Shown here piece by piece: positions 1 to 6,810 of a DNA stretch of 11,843 nt. This stretch comes from Sulfurimonas sp. (GTDB lineage: Bacteria > Campylobacterota > Campylobacteria > Campylobacterales > Sulfurimonadaceae). Position 1 is the stretch's first letter, and each line of letters opens with the position of its first letter. The stretch is from contig JALUZQ010000060.1 of NCBI GenBank assembly GCA_027011725.1, forward strand, positions 1 through 11,843. Reading direction: 5' to 3'. The notes under the pieces are model-generated. The model did no database searches and was not told the DNA's origin. It saw only the letters and a list, made by a program, of their open reading frames with translations. The translations under genes and the position numbers were made by a program.

Positions 1-13
1 AAAAAGAAAAACG

Positions 14-19
14 GATAAT
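14..19 (+). promoter_or_regulatory. possible -10 box for the folded element at 31-134
   Basis: GATAAT lies 11 bp before the first paired base of the folded element. A -10 box here would put the transcript start near 26, just ahead of the stem. A second candidate, TAGAAT, lies at about 24-29. The -35 region falls at the window edge and shows nothing clear. This is inference from position only. Confidence 0.2.
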
Positions 20-30
20 AAGCTTAGAAT

Positions 31-134
31 AAAAATTTAAAGATTGGTGTAAGTGCTAGGCATTGATGAGGAAGCGTGCTTCTAGCACGTGACGAGGAAA
101 ATAACGACGCAATTGCGCCGATATTTAAATTTTT
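31..134 (+). ncRNA. candidate structured RNA, family not recognised
   Basis: Positions 31-52 pair with 113-134 in a 22-position stem with one mismatch (42/123) and three U-G wobbles (45/120, 48/117, 50/115). Inside it, 53-59 (GTGCTAG) pairs perfectly with 82-88, extended by a G-U at 60/81. All four wobbles are valid only if the + strand is the RNA; on the minus strand they become A-C mismatches. This argues for a + strand transcript and against a minus-strand 3' UTR of oadB. A second hairpin (75-80 with 84-89, loop TCT) uses the same bases as the inner arm, so the two are mutually exclusive. The motif GA(T/C)GAGGAA occurs twice, at 65-73 inside the inner loop and at 91-99 after the hairpin. 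I cannot match this to a riboswitch or sRNA family from memory. It could be a standalone sRNA, a leader or trailer, or a genome-wide repeat. Confidence 0.5.
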
Positions 135-140
135 AAAGAT

Positions 141-1475
141 CTATTGGAACATTGAAATTAGTACACCAGCCGCAACCGCTGAACCAATAACACCTGCCAC
201 ATTTGGACCCATAGCATGCATAAGAAGCATATTAGTACGGTCATACTCCATACCAACTTTATTTGATACACGTGCTGCCATTGGAACTGCTGAAACTCCA
301 GCTGAACCGATAAGCGGGTTAATTTTATGACCTGGGAAAAGGTTCATAATTTTTGCCATAATGACACCTGCTGCAGTACCTACACCAAACGCAACAATAC
401 CAAGAACCATAATAAACATAGTTTCAGGTACTAAGAACTGGTCTGCTGCAAGTTTTGAACCAACACCAAGACCTAAGAAAATAGTTGTAATGTTGATAAG
501 TGCATTTTGAAGCGTATCATTTAAACGCTCAACAACACCAGACTCTTTTAAGAAGTTACCGAACATAAACGCACCGATAAGTGGAGTTGATTCTGGTAAC
601 ACCAAAATTGCCAACACTAATACTAAGAGAGGGAAAATCAGTTTTTCCAAACGAGAAACATGACGTAAAGTCGTCATTTTAATCTTTCTCTCAGCCTCTG
701 TAGTCAATGCTTTCATAATAGGAGGTTGAATAATAGGTACCATTGCCATATATGAGTATGATGCAACTGCAATCGCTCCAAGAAGTTCAGGCGCGAGTTT
801 TGTTGCTATAAATATAGATGTCGGACCATCCGCACCACCAATGATAGAAATAGCACTTGCTTGCTTGAGTGTAAAATCAACAAATCCCATCTGCGCTAAG
901 ACCATAGCACCTACAAGTGTTCCAAAAATACCAAACTGTGCAGCTCCACCTAGAAGTGCAGTTTTAGGGTTTGATAGAAGTGGACCAAAGTCTGTCATGG
1001 CACCAACACCCATAAAGATAATGATAGGAAAGAGTTCGTTTGAGAGACCTGCTTGATAAATAACACCTAAAAAGCCATGAGGCCCTGCAATACCCGCAAT
1101 AGGGATGTTTGCTAAAAGTCCACCAAATGCAATTGGTAAAAGAAGCAGTGGTTCAAACCCTTTAGCAATAGCAAGCCAAAAGAGTAGAAATGTTACCAAT
1201 ATCATAATAACACGTCCAAGACCTTTACTAAAGTCACTCATAGGCTCACCAGTTGCACTCATTTCATCTGCACGTGGACTTACTAATGCAACAACACCTG
1301 TTGACTTTAAAAAGCTGACGACCATATCACCCATTGATTGCGGCTTATATGTCTCTTCTTTATGTGTTGAAGATTGTGTTGGTTCTGCTACATGTTCTGA
1401 AGCTGCTGCGTTTGCAGAGAATGCAAATGCAAACAGCATCATTGATGCGAAAAATTTAATTAAAATACTTTTCAT
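141..1475 (-). CDS. oadB: Na+-translocating oxaloacetate decarboxylase, beta subunit
   Basis: This is the integral membrane subunit that decarboxylates carboxybiotin, delivered on OadA, and couples this to Na+ export. The visible motifs fit the family: [11 protein letters not shown] at residues 160-170, [10 protein letters not shown] at 213-222, VPIIQPPIM at 246-254 and [13 protein letters not shown] at 386-398. Aligned to Klebsiella OadB, known functional positions D203, Y229, N373, G377, S382 and R389 fall on D216, Y242, N386, G390, S395 and R402, all conserved. At 444 aa it has a longer N-terminus than Klebsiella OadB. Residues 1-23 look like a cleavable signal peptide ending in a SANA-A type site, followed by a polar stretch (about 25-47) before the usual MGD start-like segment. 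I keep the long start because AGGA lies 5-10 bp upstream, while the ATG for M48 has no Shine-Dalgarno. It is the last gene of the oad operon, 3 bp after oadA. Confidence 0.95.
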   Translation of the reverse strand: MKSILIKFFASMMLFAFAFSANAAASEHVAEPTQSSTHKEETYKPQSMGDMVVSFLKSTGVVALVSPRADEMSATGEPMSDFSKGLGRVIMILVTFLLFWLAIAKGFEPLLLLPIAFGGLLANIPIAGIAGPHGFLGVIYQAGLSNELFPIIIFMGVGAMTDFGPLLSNPKTALLGGAAQFGIFGTLVGAMVLAQMGFVDFTLKQASAISIIGGADGPTSIFIATKLAPELLGAIAVASYSYMAMVPIIQPPIMKALTTEAERKIKMTTLRHVSRLEKLIFPLLVLVLAILVLPESTPLIGAFMFGNFLKESGVVERLNDTLQNALINITTIFLGLGVGSKLAADQFLVPETMFIMVLGIVAFGVGTAAGVIMAKIMNLFPGHKINPLIGSAGVSAVPMAARVSNKVGMEYDRTNMLLMHAMGPNVAGVIGSAVAAGVLISMFQ

Positions 1476-1478
1476 AGA

Positions 1479-3281
1479 TTATCCTATAACTGCTACGACT
1501 TGACCCTCTACAACTTTGTCATTTGTAGCTACATTAATACTTTTTAGTACTCCACCAGTCGGTGCAACAACGTCGATTTCCATTTTCATAGACTCTAGGA
1601 TCATAATCACATCACCCTCATTTACACTTTGACCCGGATTAGCAACGATTTTCCAAACGTTACCCGGAAGAAGTGCTTTGATCTCAACACCGTCACCGAT
1701 TGGTGCATTTGGAGTTGGAGCTGCTACTGCTGCTTCACCATCTACTGCTACTACTTGAACATCACCGCTGCCTTCAGCAACTTGAACACTAAATTTTTGA
1801 CCATCTACTACTACTGTATAATTTCCACTCATCTCTTTTCCTTCTCCTTTACCTTTACAATCTTCTTCCATTTGTGATTTTTTACGAACGTTTAATTCAC
1901 CTTCACCTTTTAAGAACGCAATTCCTTTATCTTGACATGCAGCCGCAATAAAGATGTTCTCTTCAGTGATCTCTATATTTTCTTCTTTGAGTCTATTTAT
2001 CCAACTCTCTAAAGATTTTGCAGGATCAGCATCTGCTAAATCCAATGCTTTTTCTGTCGTTGGTAAAAGATTTAACTTTTCAGAAGCTATTTTTACAATC
2101 TCTGGATCCGGTTCAACTGGAGTTTTTCCAAAATAACCAAGTACCATACGTCCGTATCCCGGTGCGATCGCTTCCCAAGGACCTTGCATAACATTATTAA
2201 GTGCTTGTTGGAAGTAAAATTGTGAAACCGGAGTTACAGATGTACCATATCCACCTTTTTCAACTACCTCTTGCATTGCAGCGATAACTTCAGGGAACTT
2301 ATCTAAAATACCATTGTCTCTCATCATTTGAGTATTTGCAGTCAGTGCACCACCCGGCATTGGAGAGAATGGAATAATAGGAGAAACCATAGTCGCCTCA
2401 GGCGGCATAAAGTAATCTTCCAAACATCCTTGTAACTCTTTTTCGTAAGTAAGGATTTTCCCAAGTTCTAGTCCGCCAAGGTCATAGTTCATACCTTTTG
2501 TAGCGTGTAACATTGTTAAAATATCCGGTTGACTTGTTCCACCACTCACAGGACTTGCAGCCATATCAATACCATCTACACCTGCCTCAAGAGCAGCCAT
2601 ATATGCAGCTACAGAAACACCTGCTGTTTCATGCGTATGGAGACGAATATGAGTATCATCACCAAGAAGTTTTCTAGCCATTTTAATAGTTTCAAAAACT
2701 TTTTGAGGATTAGAAGTACCAGAAGCATCTTTAAAACAGATACTATCATATGGAAGTCCACTGTCCATAATGTCACGAAGAGTCTTTTCATAGAACTCTA
2801 CAGTATGTGCACCATGACATCCCGGTGGAAGATCCATCATTGTCACCACAGCTTCATGCTTAAGACCATGATGTTTAATTCTCTCTGCAGAGTATTTAAG
2901 GTTTTCAATATCATTCAATGCATCGAAGTTACGAATAGTCGTAGTACCGTGTTTTTTAAACATTTTTGCATGAAGATCAATGAGCTCTTTTGAACCAGTA
3001 TCAAGCATAACCGTATTCACACCACGTGCCAATGTTTGAAGGTTTGCATCAGGTCCAACGATCTCACGGAACTTGTCCATCATCTCAAATGCATCTTCTC
3101 TGAGGTAAAAATAGAGAGATTGAAATCTCGCTCCACCACCAAATTCAAAGTGGTTTATTCCGGCAATTTTAGCCGCTTCAACCGCTGGGAAAAAGTCTTC
3201 CATCAGAACACGTCCACCAAAAACAGATTGAAAACCGTCTCTGAATGTTGTATCCATTACATCTATAAATTTCTTAGCCAT
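1479..3281 (-). CDS. oadA: oxaloacetate decarboxylase alpha subunit / pyruvate carboxylase subunit B (biotin carboxyltransferase)
   Basis: This cytoplasmic subunit transfers the carboxyl group between oxaloacetate/pyruvate and biotin. Residues 1-270 form an HMGL-like TIM barrel with the metal-site Asp in DVMDTTFRD (D10), the lysine in CFKDASG (K184) and the HTH pair H215/H217. Residues 290-460 are the conserved carboxylase region (for example MPGGALTANTQM, 308-319). After a short charged and Ala/Pro linker (about 465-530), residues 533-600 form a biotinyl domain with the ESMKME motif. K566 is the biotin site, 34 residues from the end as usual. The barrel motifs differ from enterobacterial OadA (RDGFQS instead of RDAHQS) and match what I recall of C. 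jejuni PycB. If the genome also has a separate biotin carboxylase (PycA), this subunit could serve pyruvate carboxylation as well. AAGGA precedes the ATG. It starts 8 bp after oadG. Confidence 0.94.
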   Translation of the reverse strand: MAKKFIDVMDTTFRDGFQSVFGGRVLMEDFFPAVEAAKIAGINHFEFGGGARFQSLYFYLREDAFEMMDKFREIVGPDANLQTLARGVNTVMLDTGSKELIDLHAKMFKKHGTTTIRNFDALNDIENLKYSAERIKHHGLKHEAVVTMMDLPPGCHGAHTVEFYEKTLRDIMDSGLPYDSICFKDASGTSNPQKVFETIKMARKLLGDDTHIRLHTHETAGVSVAAYMAALEAGVDGIDMAASPVSGGTSQPDILTMLHATKGMNYDLGGLELGKILTYEKELQGCLEDYFMPPEATMVSPIIPFSPMPGGALTANTQMMRDNGILDKFPEVIAAMQEVVEKGGYGTSVTPVSQFYFQQALNNVMQGPWEAIAPGYGRMVLGYFGKTPVEPDPEIVKIASEKLNLLPTTEKALDLADADPAKSLESWINRLKEENIEITEENIFIAAACQDKGIAFLKGEGELNVRKKSQMEEDCKGKGEGKEMSGNYTVVVDGQKFSVQVAEGSGDVQVVAVDGEAAVAAPTPNAPIGDGVEIKALLPGNVWKIVANPGQSVNEGDVIMILESMKMEIDVVAPTGGVLKSINVATNDKVVEGQVVAVIG

Positions 3282-3289
3282 TATAATCC

Positions 3290-3520
3290 TTACCCTTGTC
3301 TATGATATTTAATTGCTGCTGTAATTGCTGCAACGATTTTTTTCTTATCTTGTGAACCTTGCGCTTGTGCATCTGCACTCGGTTGTGGCTCTGGGAAGTA
3401 TCTGTTTATGATTGTTGACATCATGTTCATACATGCTATGAGAACGATTAGGAATACGAACACTGTTCCCATTCCTAAAATCATAAATTTTACTCCCTCC
3501 ATTATGAGGTTAGCTTCCAT
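3290..3520 (-). CDS. oadG: oxaloacetate decarboxylase gamma subunit
   Basis: This small assembly subunit joins OadA to membrane OadB. The 76-aa protein has one transmembrane helix (about residues 12-35), a Pro/Ala/Gln linker (43-57) and a charged C-terminal segment ending KYHRQG. This is the normal OadG plan. In Klebsiella the C-terminal tail binds OadA and a metal through several His residues; here only one His (H73) remains in the tail. The start at 3518-3520 has AAAGG 7 bp upstream, better than the alternative M7. It is the first gene of oadGAB. The operon promoter should lie in 3521-3677, but I see no convincing -35/-10 pair on the minus strand there. Confidence 0.88.
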   Translation of the reverse strand: MEANLIMEGVKFMILGMGTVFVFLIVLIACMNMMSTIINRYFPEPQPSADAQAQGSQDKKKIVAAITAAIKYHRQG

Positions 3521-3608
3521 AAAATTACCTTTTTAATAATTTGTCTCCTAGTGTACAATAAAGATGTTTAAATAAAGTTTTCATCCTCTTTTTCTCTATT
3601 TTAGATAT

Positions 3609-3630
3609 TAACTGTGTTACTTTTTAGTAA
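3609..3630. promoter_or_regulatory. overlapping small palindromes, possible operator
   Basis: TAAC-TGT-GTTA (3609-3619) overlaps TTACT-TTTT-AGTAA (3617-3630) in the divergent oadG / 3678 intergenic region. They sit about 10-30 bp upstream of the candidate -10 for the gene at 3678, where a regulator could act. The palindromes are short and the region is AT-rich, so chance is a real alternative. The rest of 3521-3677 shows nothing else clear. Confidence 0.2.
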
Positions 3631-3638
3631 TCTTTTGA

Positions 3639-3644
3639 TAGAAT
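3639..3644 (+). promoter_or_regulatory. candidate -10 box for the gene at 3678
   Basis: TAGAAT lies in the context GATAGAATAATTTC, preceded by T-rich stretches at 3621-3625 and 3632-3636. T-rich DNA upstream of the -10, without a strong -35, is typical of Campylobacterota promoters. It predicts a start near 3651 and a leader of about 25 nt that contains the AGAGGA ribosome binding site at 3664-3669. Confidence 0.4.
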
Positions 3645-3677
3645 AATTTCATACAAGAAAAACAGAGGATTTTATAA

Positions 3678-3983
3678 ATGATAGCTGGTATGTACGAACA
3701 GGACTTTGCAGCCTATATGATTTTTGGATTGATATTAAATTTTGTATTTTCTATTCTTTTTGGAGTCTATCTAAGTAAAAATATAGGGATGCAAGAGATG
3801 ATAGAGTCTAAAGGAGACAAACAACAATCGTTACTCGTAAGTATGAGTCTTTTTATTCCCTATGCAAAGATGCTTATCACTCTCTATCGGGTAACAATAC
3901 TACAACTCTACTTTTTAAACAAAGGCTACTCACACAAAGAGTTTTGGATATACATGACGAACGAGAAACAAGAAAACCACTAA
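3678..3983 (+). CDS. small two-helix membrane protein, unknown function
   Basis: I do not recognise this 101-aa protein. It has two hydrophobic helices, about residues 11-32 and 52-80. A polar loop with MIESKGDKQQ (41-50) lies between them, and there is a charged tail (81-101). The start is supported by AGAGGA at 3664-3669, 8 bp before the ATG, and by a plausible promoter. Only 1 bp separates its stop from the next small membrane ORF (3985), so the two are probably made together. It lies divergent to the oad operon, but nothing in the sequence ties it to Na+ pumping. Confidence 0.7.
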   Translation: MIAGMYEQDFAAYMIFGLILNFVFSILFGVYLSKNIGMQEMIESKGDKQQSLLVSMSLFIPYAKMLITLYRVTILQLYFLNKGYSHKEFWIYMTNEKQENH

Positions 3984-3984
3984 A

Positions 3985-4152
3985 ATGACTGACTTTAAAC
4001 TCAAAATCGTTTTAAGTGTGCTGCTTGCTATTGTTTTCTCTTTTATCTTTATTTTATTGGCGTTTGTACTGCCTGTAGATAAAAAAGAGCAAAAAATTAT
4101 TAAAAGACATAAAGAGAAGCTTGAACAGATATCGGATAGTTTAAAAAATTAA
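3985..4152 (+). CDS. 55-aa single-helix membrane protein, unknown
   Basis: The ATG at 3985 lies 1 bp after the previous stop and reads 55 codons to TAA at 4150-4152. The product has a short polar start (MTDFKLK), one strong transmembrane helix (about residues 8-30) and a basic/acidic amphipathic tail (32-55) rich in Lys and Glu. The gene arrangement suggests translational coupling with the 101-aa protein, possibly as a two-component membrane pair. No clear ribosome binding site lies directly upstream, as expected for reinitiation. Its stop overlaps that of the convergent gene (4149) by 4 bp. No family is recognised. Confidence 0.6.
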   Translation: MTDFKLKIVLSVLLAIVFSFIFILLAFVLPVDKKEQKIIKRHKEKLEQISDSLKN

Positions 4153-4664
4153 TTTTTCAAGCTGTCCTTTATTTCGATAAGTTTAAATGTGTTGTAGGCT
4201 TTTTGTGGACTCAATTTTATGGTCAAGACCTCAAGTGCTTCAAGGCATGACATTAAGTACTCCAAATCATCTCTTCTCATTAATTCATAGAGTAATATCT
4301 CAGCATTTTTAATACGTAGATTTCTTGCTACACCAAGATTTTTATGTGCAAGTTCTCGAAATGGAATATAGTCCATAGTTGTATTGTTTGTTTGCGAATT
4401 TTGTAAAGTTTTTAATTTTGATTCAAACTGCACAAGTGACGTAATGATTTGAGAGACATAATCATCTACAAGCTCATTAATAAGCTCTTCATCCAGACCG
4501 AGTTCTTCAACTGCTGCTTGTGGAGAGTACTTTTCTTCTGAAAGTTTTAAAGACGAGAGTTCATTTTTCAATAAAGATGTATATATTCTAGAAGCTTCAG
4601 CTTCAAGTGATTTTACATCCTCTTTTTCAAGTGATTTATTTAAAAGTTCAAATTTTTTTATCAT
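4149..4664 (-). CDS. Hpt-like helical protein, probably degenerate
   Basis: The reading frame is open up to 4751, but I choose the ATG at 4662-4664 (171 aa, starting MIKKFELLNKS). Translation from 4751 would begin inside the hairpin after htpG and give a Cys/Ile-rich leader unlike the rest. The protein is all-helical and soluble. Residues 46-73 carry YSPQAAVEELGLDEEL and DDYVSQI, a segment I associate with Hpt-domain proteins of Campylobacterota. The later ELAHKNLGVARNLRI (residues 104-118) resembles the Hpt phosphorylation motif HxLKGxA. The His is kept (H107) but LKG reads NLG, so the usual Lys is missing. Phosphotransfer is therefore uncertain. No Shine-Dalgarno is visible before 4664. It lies downstream of htpG on the same strand, and convergent with the small membrane genes. 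Confidence 0.55.
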   Translation of the reverse strand: MIKKFELLNKSLEKEDVKSLEAEASRIYTSLLKNELSSLKLSEEKYSPQAAVEELGLDEELINELVDDYVSQIITSLVQFESKLKTLQNSQTNNTTMDYIPFRELAHKNLGVARNLRIKNAEILLYELMRRDDLEYLMSCLEALEVLTIKLSPQKAYNTFKLIEIKDSLKN

Positions 4665-4723
4665 GTATGTAAGATAGCATATTTTATCTGTTATACAATT
4701 TATTTTGGAGATTTTTGGAGAGA

Positions 4724-4760
4724 TTTGAATGAGTGTATAGAAAAAACACACTCATTCAAA
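4724..4760 (-). terminator. hairpin after htpG
   Basis: TTTGAATGAGTGT (4724-4736) pairs perfectly over 13 bp with 4748-4760, with an 11-nt loop. It begins 5 bp after the htpG stop. No T-tract follows on either strand; on the htpG transcript the U run falls before the stem and in the loop. It may end or protect the htpG mRNA, but it is not a classical intrinsic terminator. Confidence 0.45.
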
Positions 4761-4764
4761 AAAA

Positions 4765-6657
4765 TTATAATGCTTTTGCAATGATTCTGTTAAGGCGTAC
4801 TACAAAATCCGCTGTATCATCAAGCTCTTGACCATCATAAAGTTTTGCTTGATCAAGAAGTACATGTGCAGCATCTTCGATCAAATTCACATCAGCTGTC
4901 TCTTTGAGTTTTGAAATAAGCTCATGTTTTGGATTGATCTCTAAAATAGGAGCAGGCTCTGGTGTATCTGTAGCTTGTCCCATCTGTTTCATCATCTGTG
5001 CCATCATATAAGCAGGATCTTCTTTATCTACTTTAATAGCCACCGGTGACTCTGTCAGCTCTGTTGTAACTGTTACATCTTTTACACTCTCACCAAGAAT
5101 CTCTTTGAGTTTTTTCGTAAAATCTTCATACGATTTAGCAAGCTCTTCTTGCTCTTTTTTCTCCTCTTCACTCTCTTCGAACTTCGCATCTGCCGCAGGT
5201 ACAAGTTTGTACTCTTTATACTCTGTAACCATTGGGAATATAATAGTATCGACCTCTTCATTTAAAAGAAGCACATCAATACCACGCGCTTTAAACTTCT
5301 CTAATACAGGAGAGTGTTTGAGTAGTTCAAGAGATGTTTTCGCAGTCAAATAATAAATCTCTTTCTTCTCTTCATCTACATTTTTCACATAATCCTCGAT
5401 GGTAATCATCTCATCAGAGTTGAGTGAATGGAATTTTAGAAGTTCTAAAATCTTCTCTCTGTTTCCAAAGTCACTGTAGAGTCCCTCTTTGAGTACATTT
5501 CCAAACTCTTTATAAAAAGTATCATACTTTTCAGGTTCTTTTTTCATCATTTTTGCAAGTTCAGAGAGCACTTTTTTCACTGAAGCGTTTCTAATCTTAC
5601 TCATTACAGGATTTGACTGTAAAATCTCACGGCTTACATTGAGTGGCAAGTCTTTAGAATCAATCACACCACGGAGGAAACGCAGGTATGTCGGCATAAG
5701 CTCTTTTTCATCATCTGTAATAAATACACGGTTGATATAGAGCTTGATACCCGGTTTATAATCAACTCTGTAGATATCCATCGGTGCTTTACTTGGAATA
5801 TAAAAGAGCGTAGTATACTCAATAGCACCTTCTGCTTTGTGATGCAACCATGCAAGAGGCTCCTCTGTAGAGTGTGCAATAGTCTCATAAAAAGATTTGT
5901 AATCTTCATCACTGAGCTCACTCTTAGGCAGTGTCCAAAGTGCACTTGCTGCGTTTATCTGTACATTCTCTACTTCAGTTTTTGCTGGTTCTATCTCTTT
6001 ACCGTCATCATCTGTTTTTGCAGGAATGGTTTTTTCTTTATCCATAAAAATAGGGAATGGAATATGGTTCGAGTATTTCTTAATGATACTCTCAATACGA
6101 TACTGATCTAAGAACTCATCTTCATCCTCTTTAAGATGCATAATGATCTCAGTACCATGAGACTCTTTGTCTGCCTCTTCGATCTCAAATTCACCTGTTC
6201 CTTCACTTATCCACTTATAAGCTTTCTCTTCCCCTGCTTTTTTTGTGATGACTTCTACTTTATCAGCCACCATAAACGCAGCATAAAAACCAACACCGAA
6301 CTGTCCAATAAGATTAGAATCCTCTTTTTGCTCACCAGTAAGATTTTCTAAAAATGCTTTTGTACCTGATTTTGCAATCGTACCAAGATTGTTAATCAGA
6401 TCTTCTTCATTCATACCAATACCAGTGTCTGCTACTGTTAATGTTCTTTTCTCTTTATCGATTTTAATATCAATACGCGGATTAAAAGTAACATTTTTAT
6501 ATTTTTCATCTGTTAAAACGAGCATATTGAGCTTGTCAAGCGCATCAGATGCATTTGATACAAGTTCGCGAAGAAATATCTCCTTGTTCGAGTATAGAGA
6601 GTGTGTCATAAGTTGTAATATTTGATTTGCTTCTGTTTGAAATTGATGTTTAGCCAT
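4765..6657 (-). CDS. htpG: molecular chaperone HtpG (bacterial Hsp90)
   Basis: This is an ATP-dependent cytoplasmic chaperone of 630 aa, full length for the family. The N-terminal GHKL ATPase domain (1-215) shows SNKEIFLRELVSNASDALDK (23-42) with catalytic E31 and Mg-binding N35, DTGIGM (77-82), the lid stretch GTIAKSGT (92-99) and IGQFGVGFYAAF (117-128). The middle domain carries RFLRGVIDSKDLPLNVSREI (326-345), including R343, which matches the ATPase-activating arginine. The C-terminal dimerisation domain follows and lacks the eukaryotic MEEVD tail. An acidic insert (about 493-505, SEEEKKEQEE) is charged but within family variation. AAGGAAG lies 6-7 bp before the ATG. A half-site array and a candidate -10 lie upstream, and a hairpin follows the stop. 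Confidence 0.98.
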   Translation of the reverse strand: MAKHQFQTEANQILQLMTHSLYSNKEIFLRELVSNASDALDKLNMLVLTDEKYKNVTFNPRIDIKIDKEKRTLTVADTGIGMNEEDLINNLGTIAKSGTKAFLENLTGEQKEDSNLIGQFGVGFYAAFMVADKVEVITKKAGEEKAYKWISEGTGEFEIEEADKESHGTEIIMHLKEDEDEFLDQYRIESIIKKYSNHIPFPIFMDKEKTIPAKTDDDGKEIEPAKTEVENVQINAASALWTLPKSELSDEDYKSFYETIAHSTEEPLAWLHHKAEGAIEYTTLFYIPSKAPMDIYRVDYKPGIKLYINRVFITDDEKELMPTYLRFLRGVIDSKDLPLNVSREILQSNPVMSKIRNASVKKVLSELAKMMKKEPEKYDTFYKEFGNVLKEGLYSDFGNREKILELLKFHSLNSDEMITIEDYVKNVDEEKKEIYYLTAKTSLELLKHSPVLEKFKARGIDVLLLNEEVDTIIFPMVTEYKEYKLVPAADAKFEESEEEKKEQEELAKSYEDFTKKLKEILGESVKDVTVTTELTESPVAIKVDKEDPAYMMAQMMKQMGQATDTPEPAPILEINPKHELISKLKETADVNLIEDAAHVLLDQAKLYDGQELDDTADFVVRLNRIIAKAL

Positions 6658-6688
6658 AATTTTCTTCCTTTTTTTTATATTTGAGTGT

Positions 6689-6694
6689 ATTTTA
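6689..6694 (-). promoter_or_regulatory. candidate -10 box for htpG
   Basis: On the minus strand this reads TAAAAT within GATAAAATACACTC, preceded by a T run (6697-6704 as A on the + strand). It would give a leader of roughly 25 nt. The nearest half-site (6702-6707) then lies about 8 bp upstream of the -10, inside the polymerase footprint. There is no match to the sigma-32 consensus or to CIRCE. Confidence 0.35.
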
Positions 6695-6701
6695 TCAAAA
6701 A

Positions 6702-6755
6702 AAAGTTAATAGATGCAATATTTATCAATTAACTTTAGCTTGATTGACTAAAGTT
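6702..6755. promoter_or_regulatory. three half-sites of AAAGTT/AACTTT, candidate operator array
   Basis: AAAGTTAAT (6702-6710) is the inverted partner of ATTAACTTT (6728-6736) with 17 bp between. AACTTTAG (6731-6738) is the inverted partner of CTAAAGTT (6748-6755) with 9 bp between. The same hexamer therefore occurs three times in alternating orientation inside the divergent htpG / 6811 promoter region. The 9-bp spacer resembles the geometry of CIRCE (HrcA site), but the arms are not CIRCE arms, nor those of HAIR (HspR). It could regulate htpG, the divergent gene, or both; AT-rich chance repeats are the alternative. Confidence 0.4.
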
Positions 6756-6798
6756 TATTTAGTTTTTTATTTTATGACGAAACAATCATGCCTTTAGA

Positions 6799-6804
6799 TA
6801 TAAT
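6799..6804 (+). promoter_or_regulatory. TATAAT -10 box, gene at 6811
   Basis: A perfect TATAAT lies 6 bp before the ATG at 6811, preceded by a weak TGACGA at 6775-6780. Normal spacing puts transcription start at about 6810-6811. The mRNA would then begin at or next to the start codon and carry no ribosome binding site. None is visible upstream. Confidence 0.5.
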
Positions 6805-6810
6805 ACTCCA

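Noticed and set aside
141..254. Folded element as the 3' UTR terminator of oadB
   Set aside because: The stem begins just after the oadB stop on the minus strand, but four of its pairs become A-C mismatches in a minus-strand RNA.
76..330. 84-codon + strand ORF running through the folded element into oadB
   Set aside because: Most of it is antisense to the conserved oadB 3' end and it has no ribosome binding site. The non-antisense part is better explained by the RNA fold.
2529..2993. 154-codon + strand ORF inside oadA
   Set aside because: It is fully antisense to the conserved carboxyltransferase barrel, and its Cys/His/Thr-rich composition is typical of a shadow frame.
4144..4157. AAAAATTAATTTTT palindrome at the 3985/4149 convergent junction as a terminator
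   Set aside because: It has no loop and only A-T pairs. A nearby 8-bp pairing (4118-4125 with 4156-4163) has a 30-nt loop, so neither is convincing.
4665..4751. Longer start for the Hpt-like gene at 4751
   Set aside because: This start falls inside the hairpin following htpG, lacks a ribosome binding site, and would add a leader that does not resemble a soluble helical protein.
6731..6755. CIRCE element (HrcA site) upstream of htpG
   Set aside because: The 9-bp spacer fits, but the arms are AACTTTAG/CTAAAGTT and not TTAGCACTC/GAGTGCTAA.
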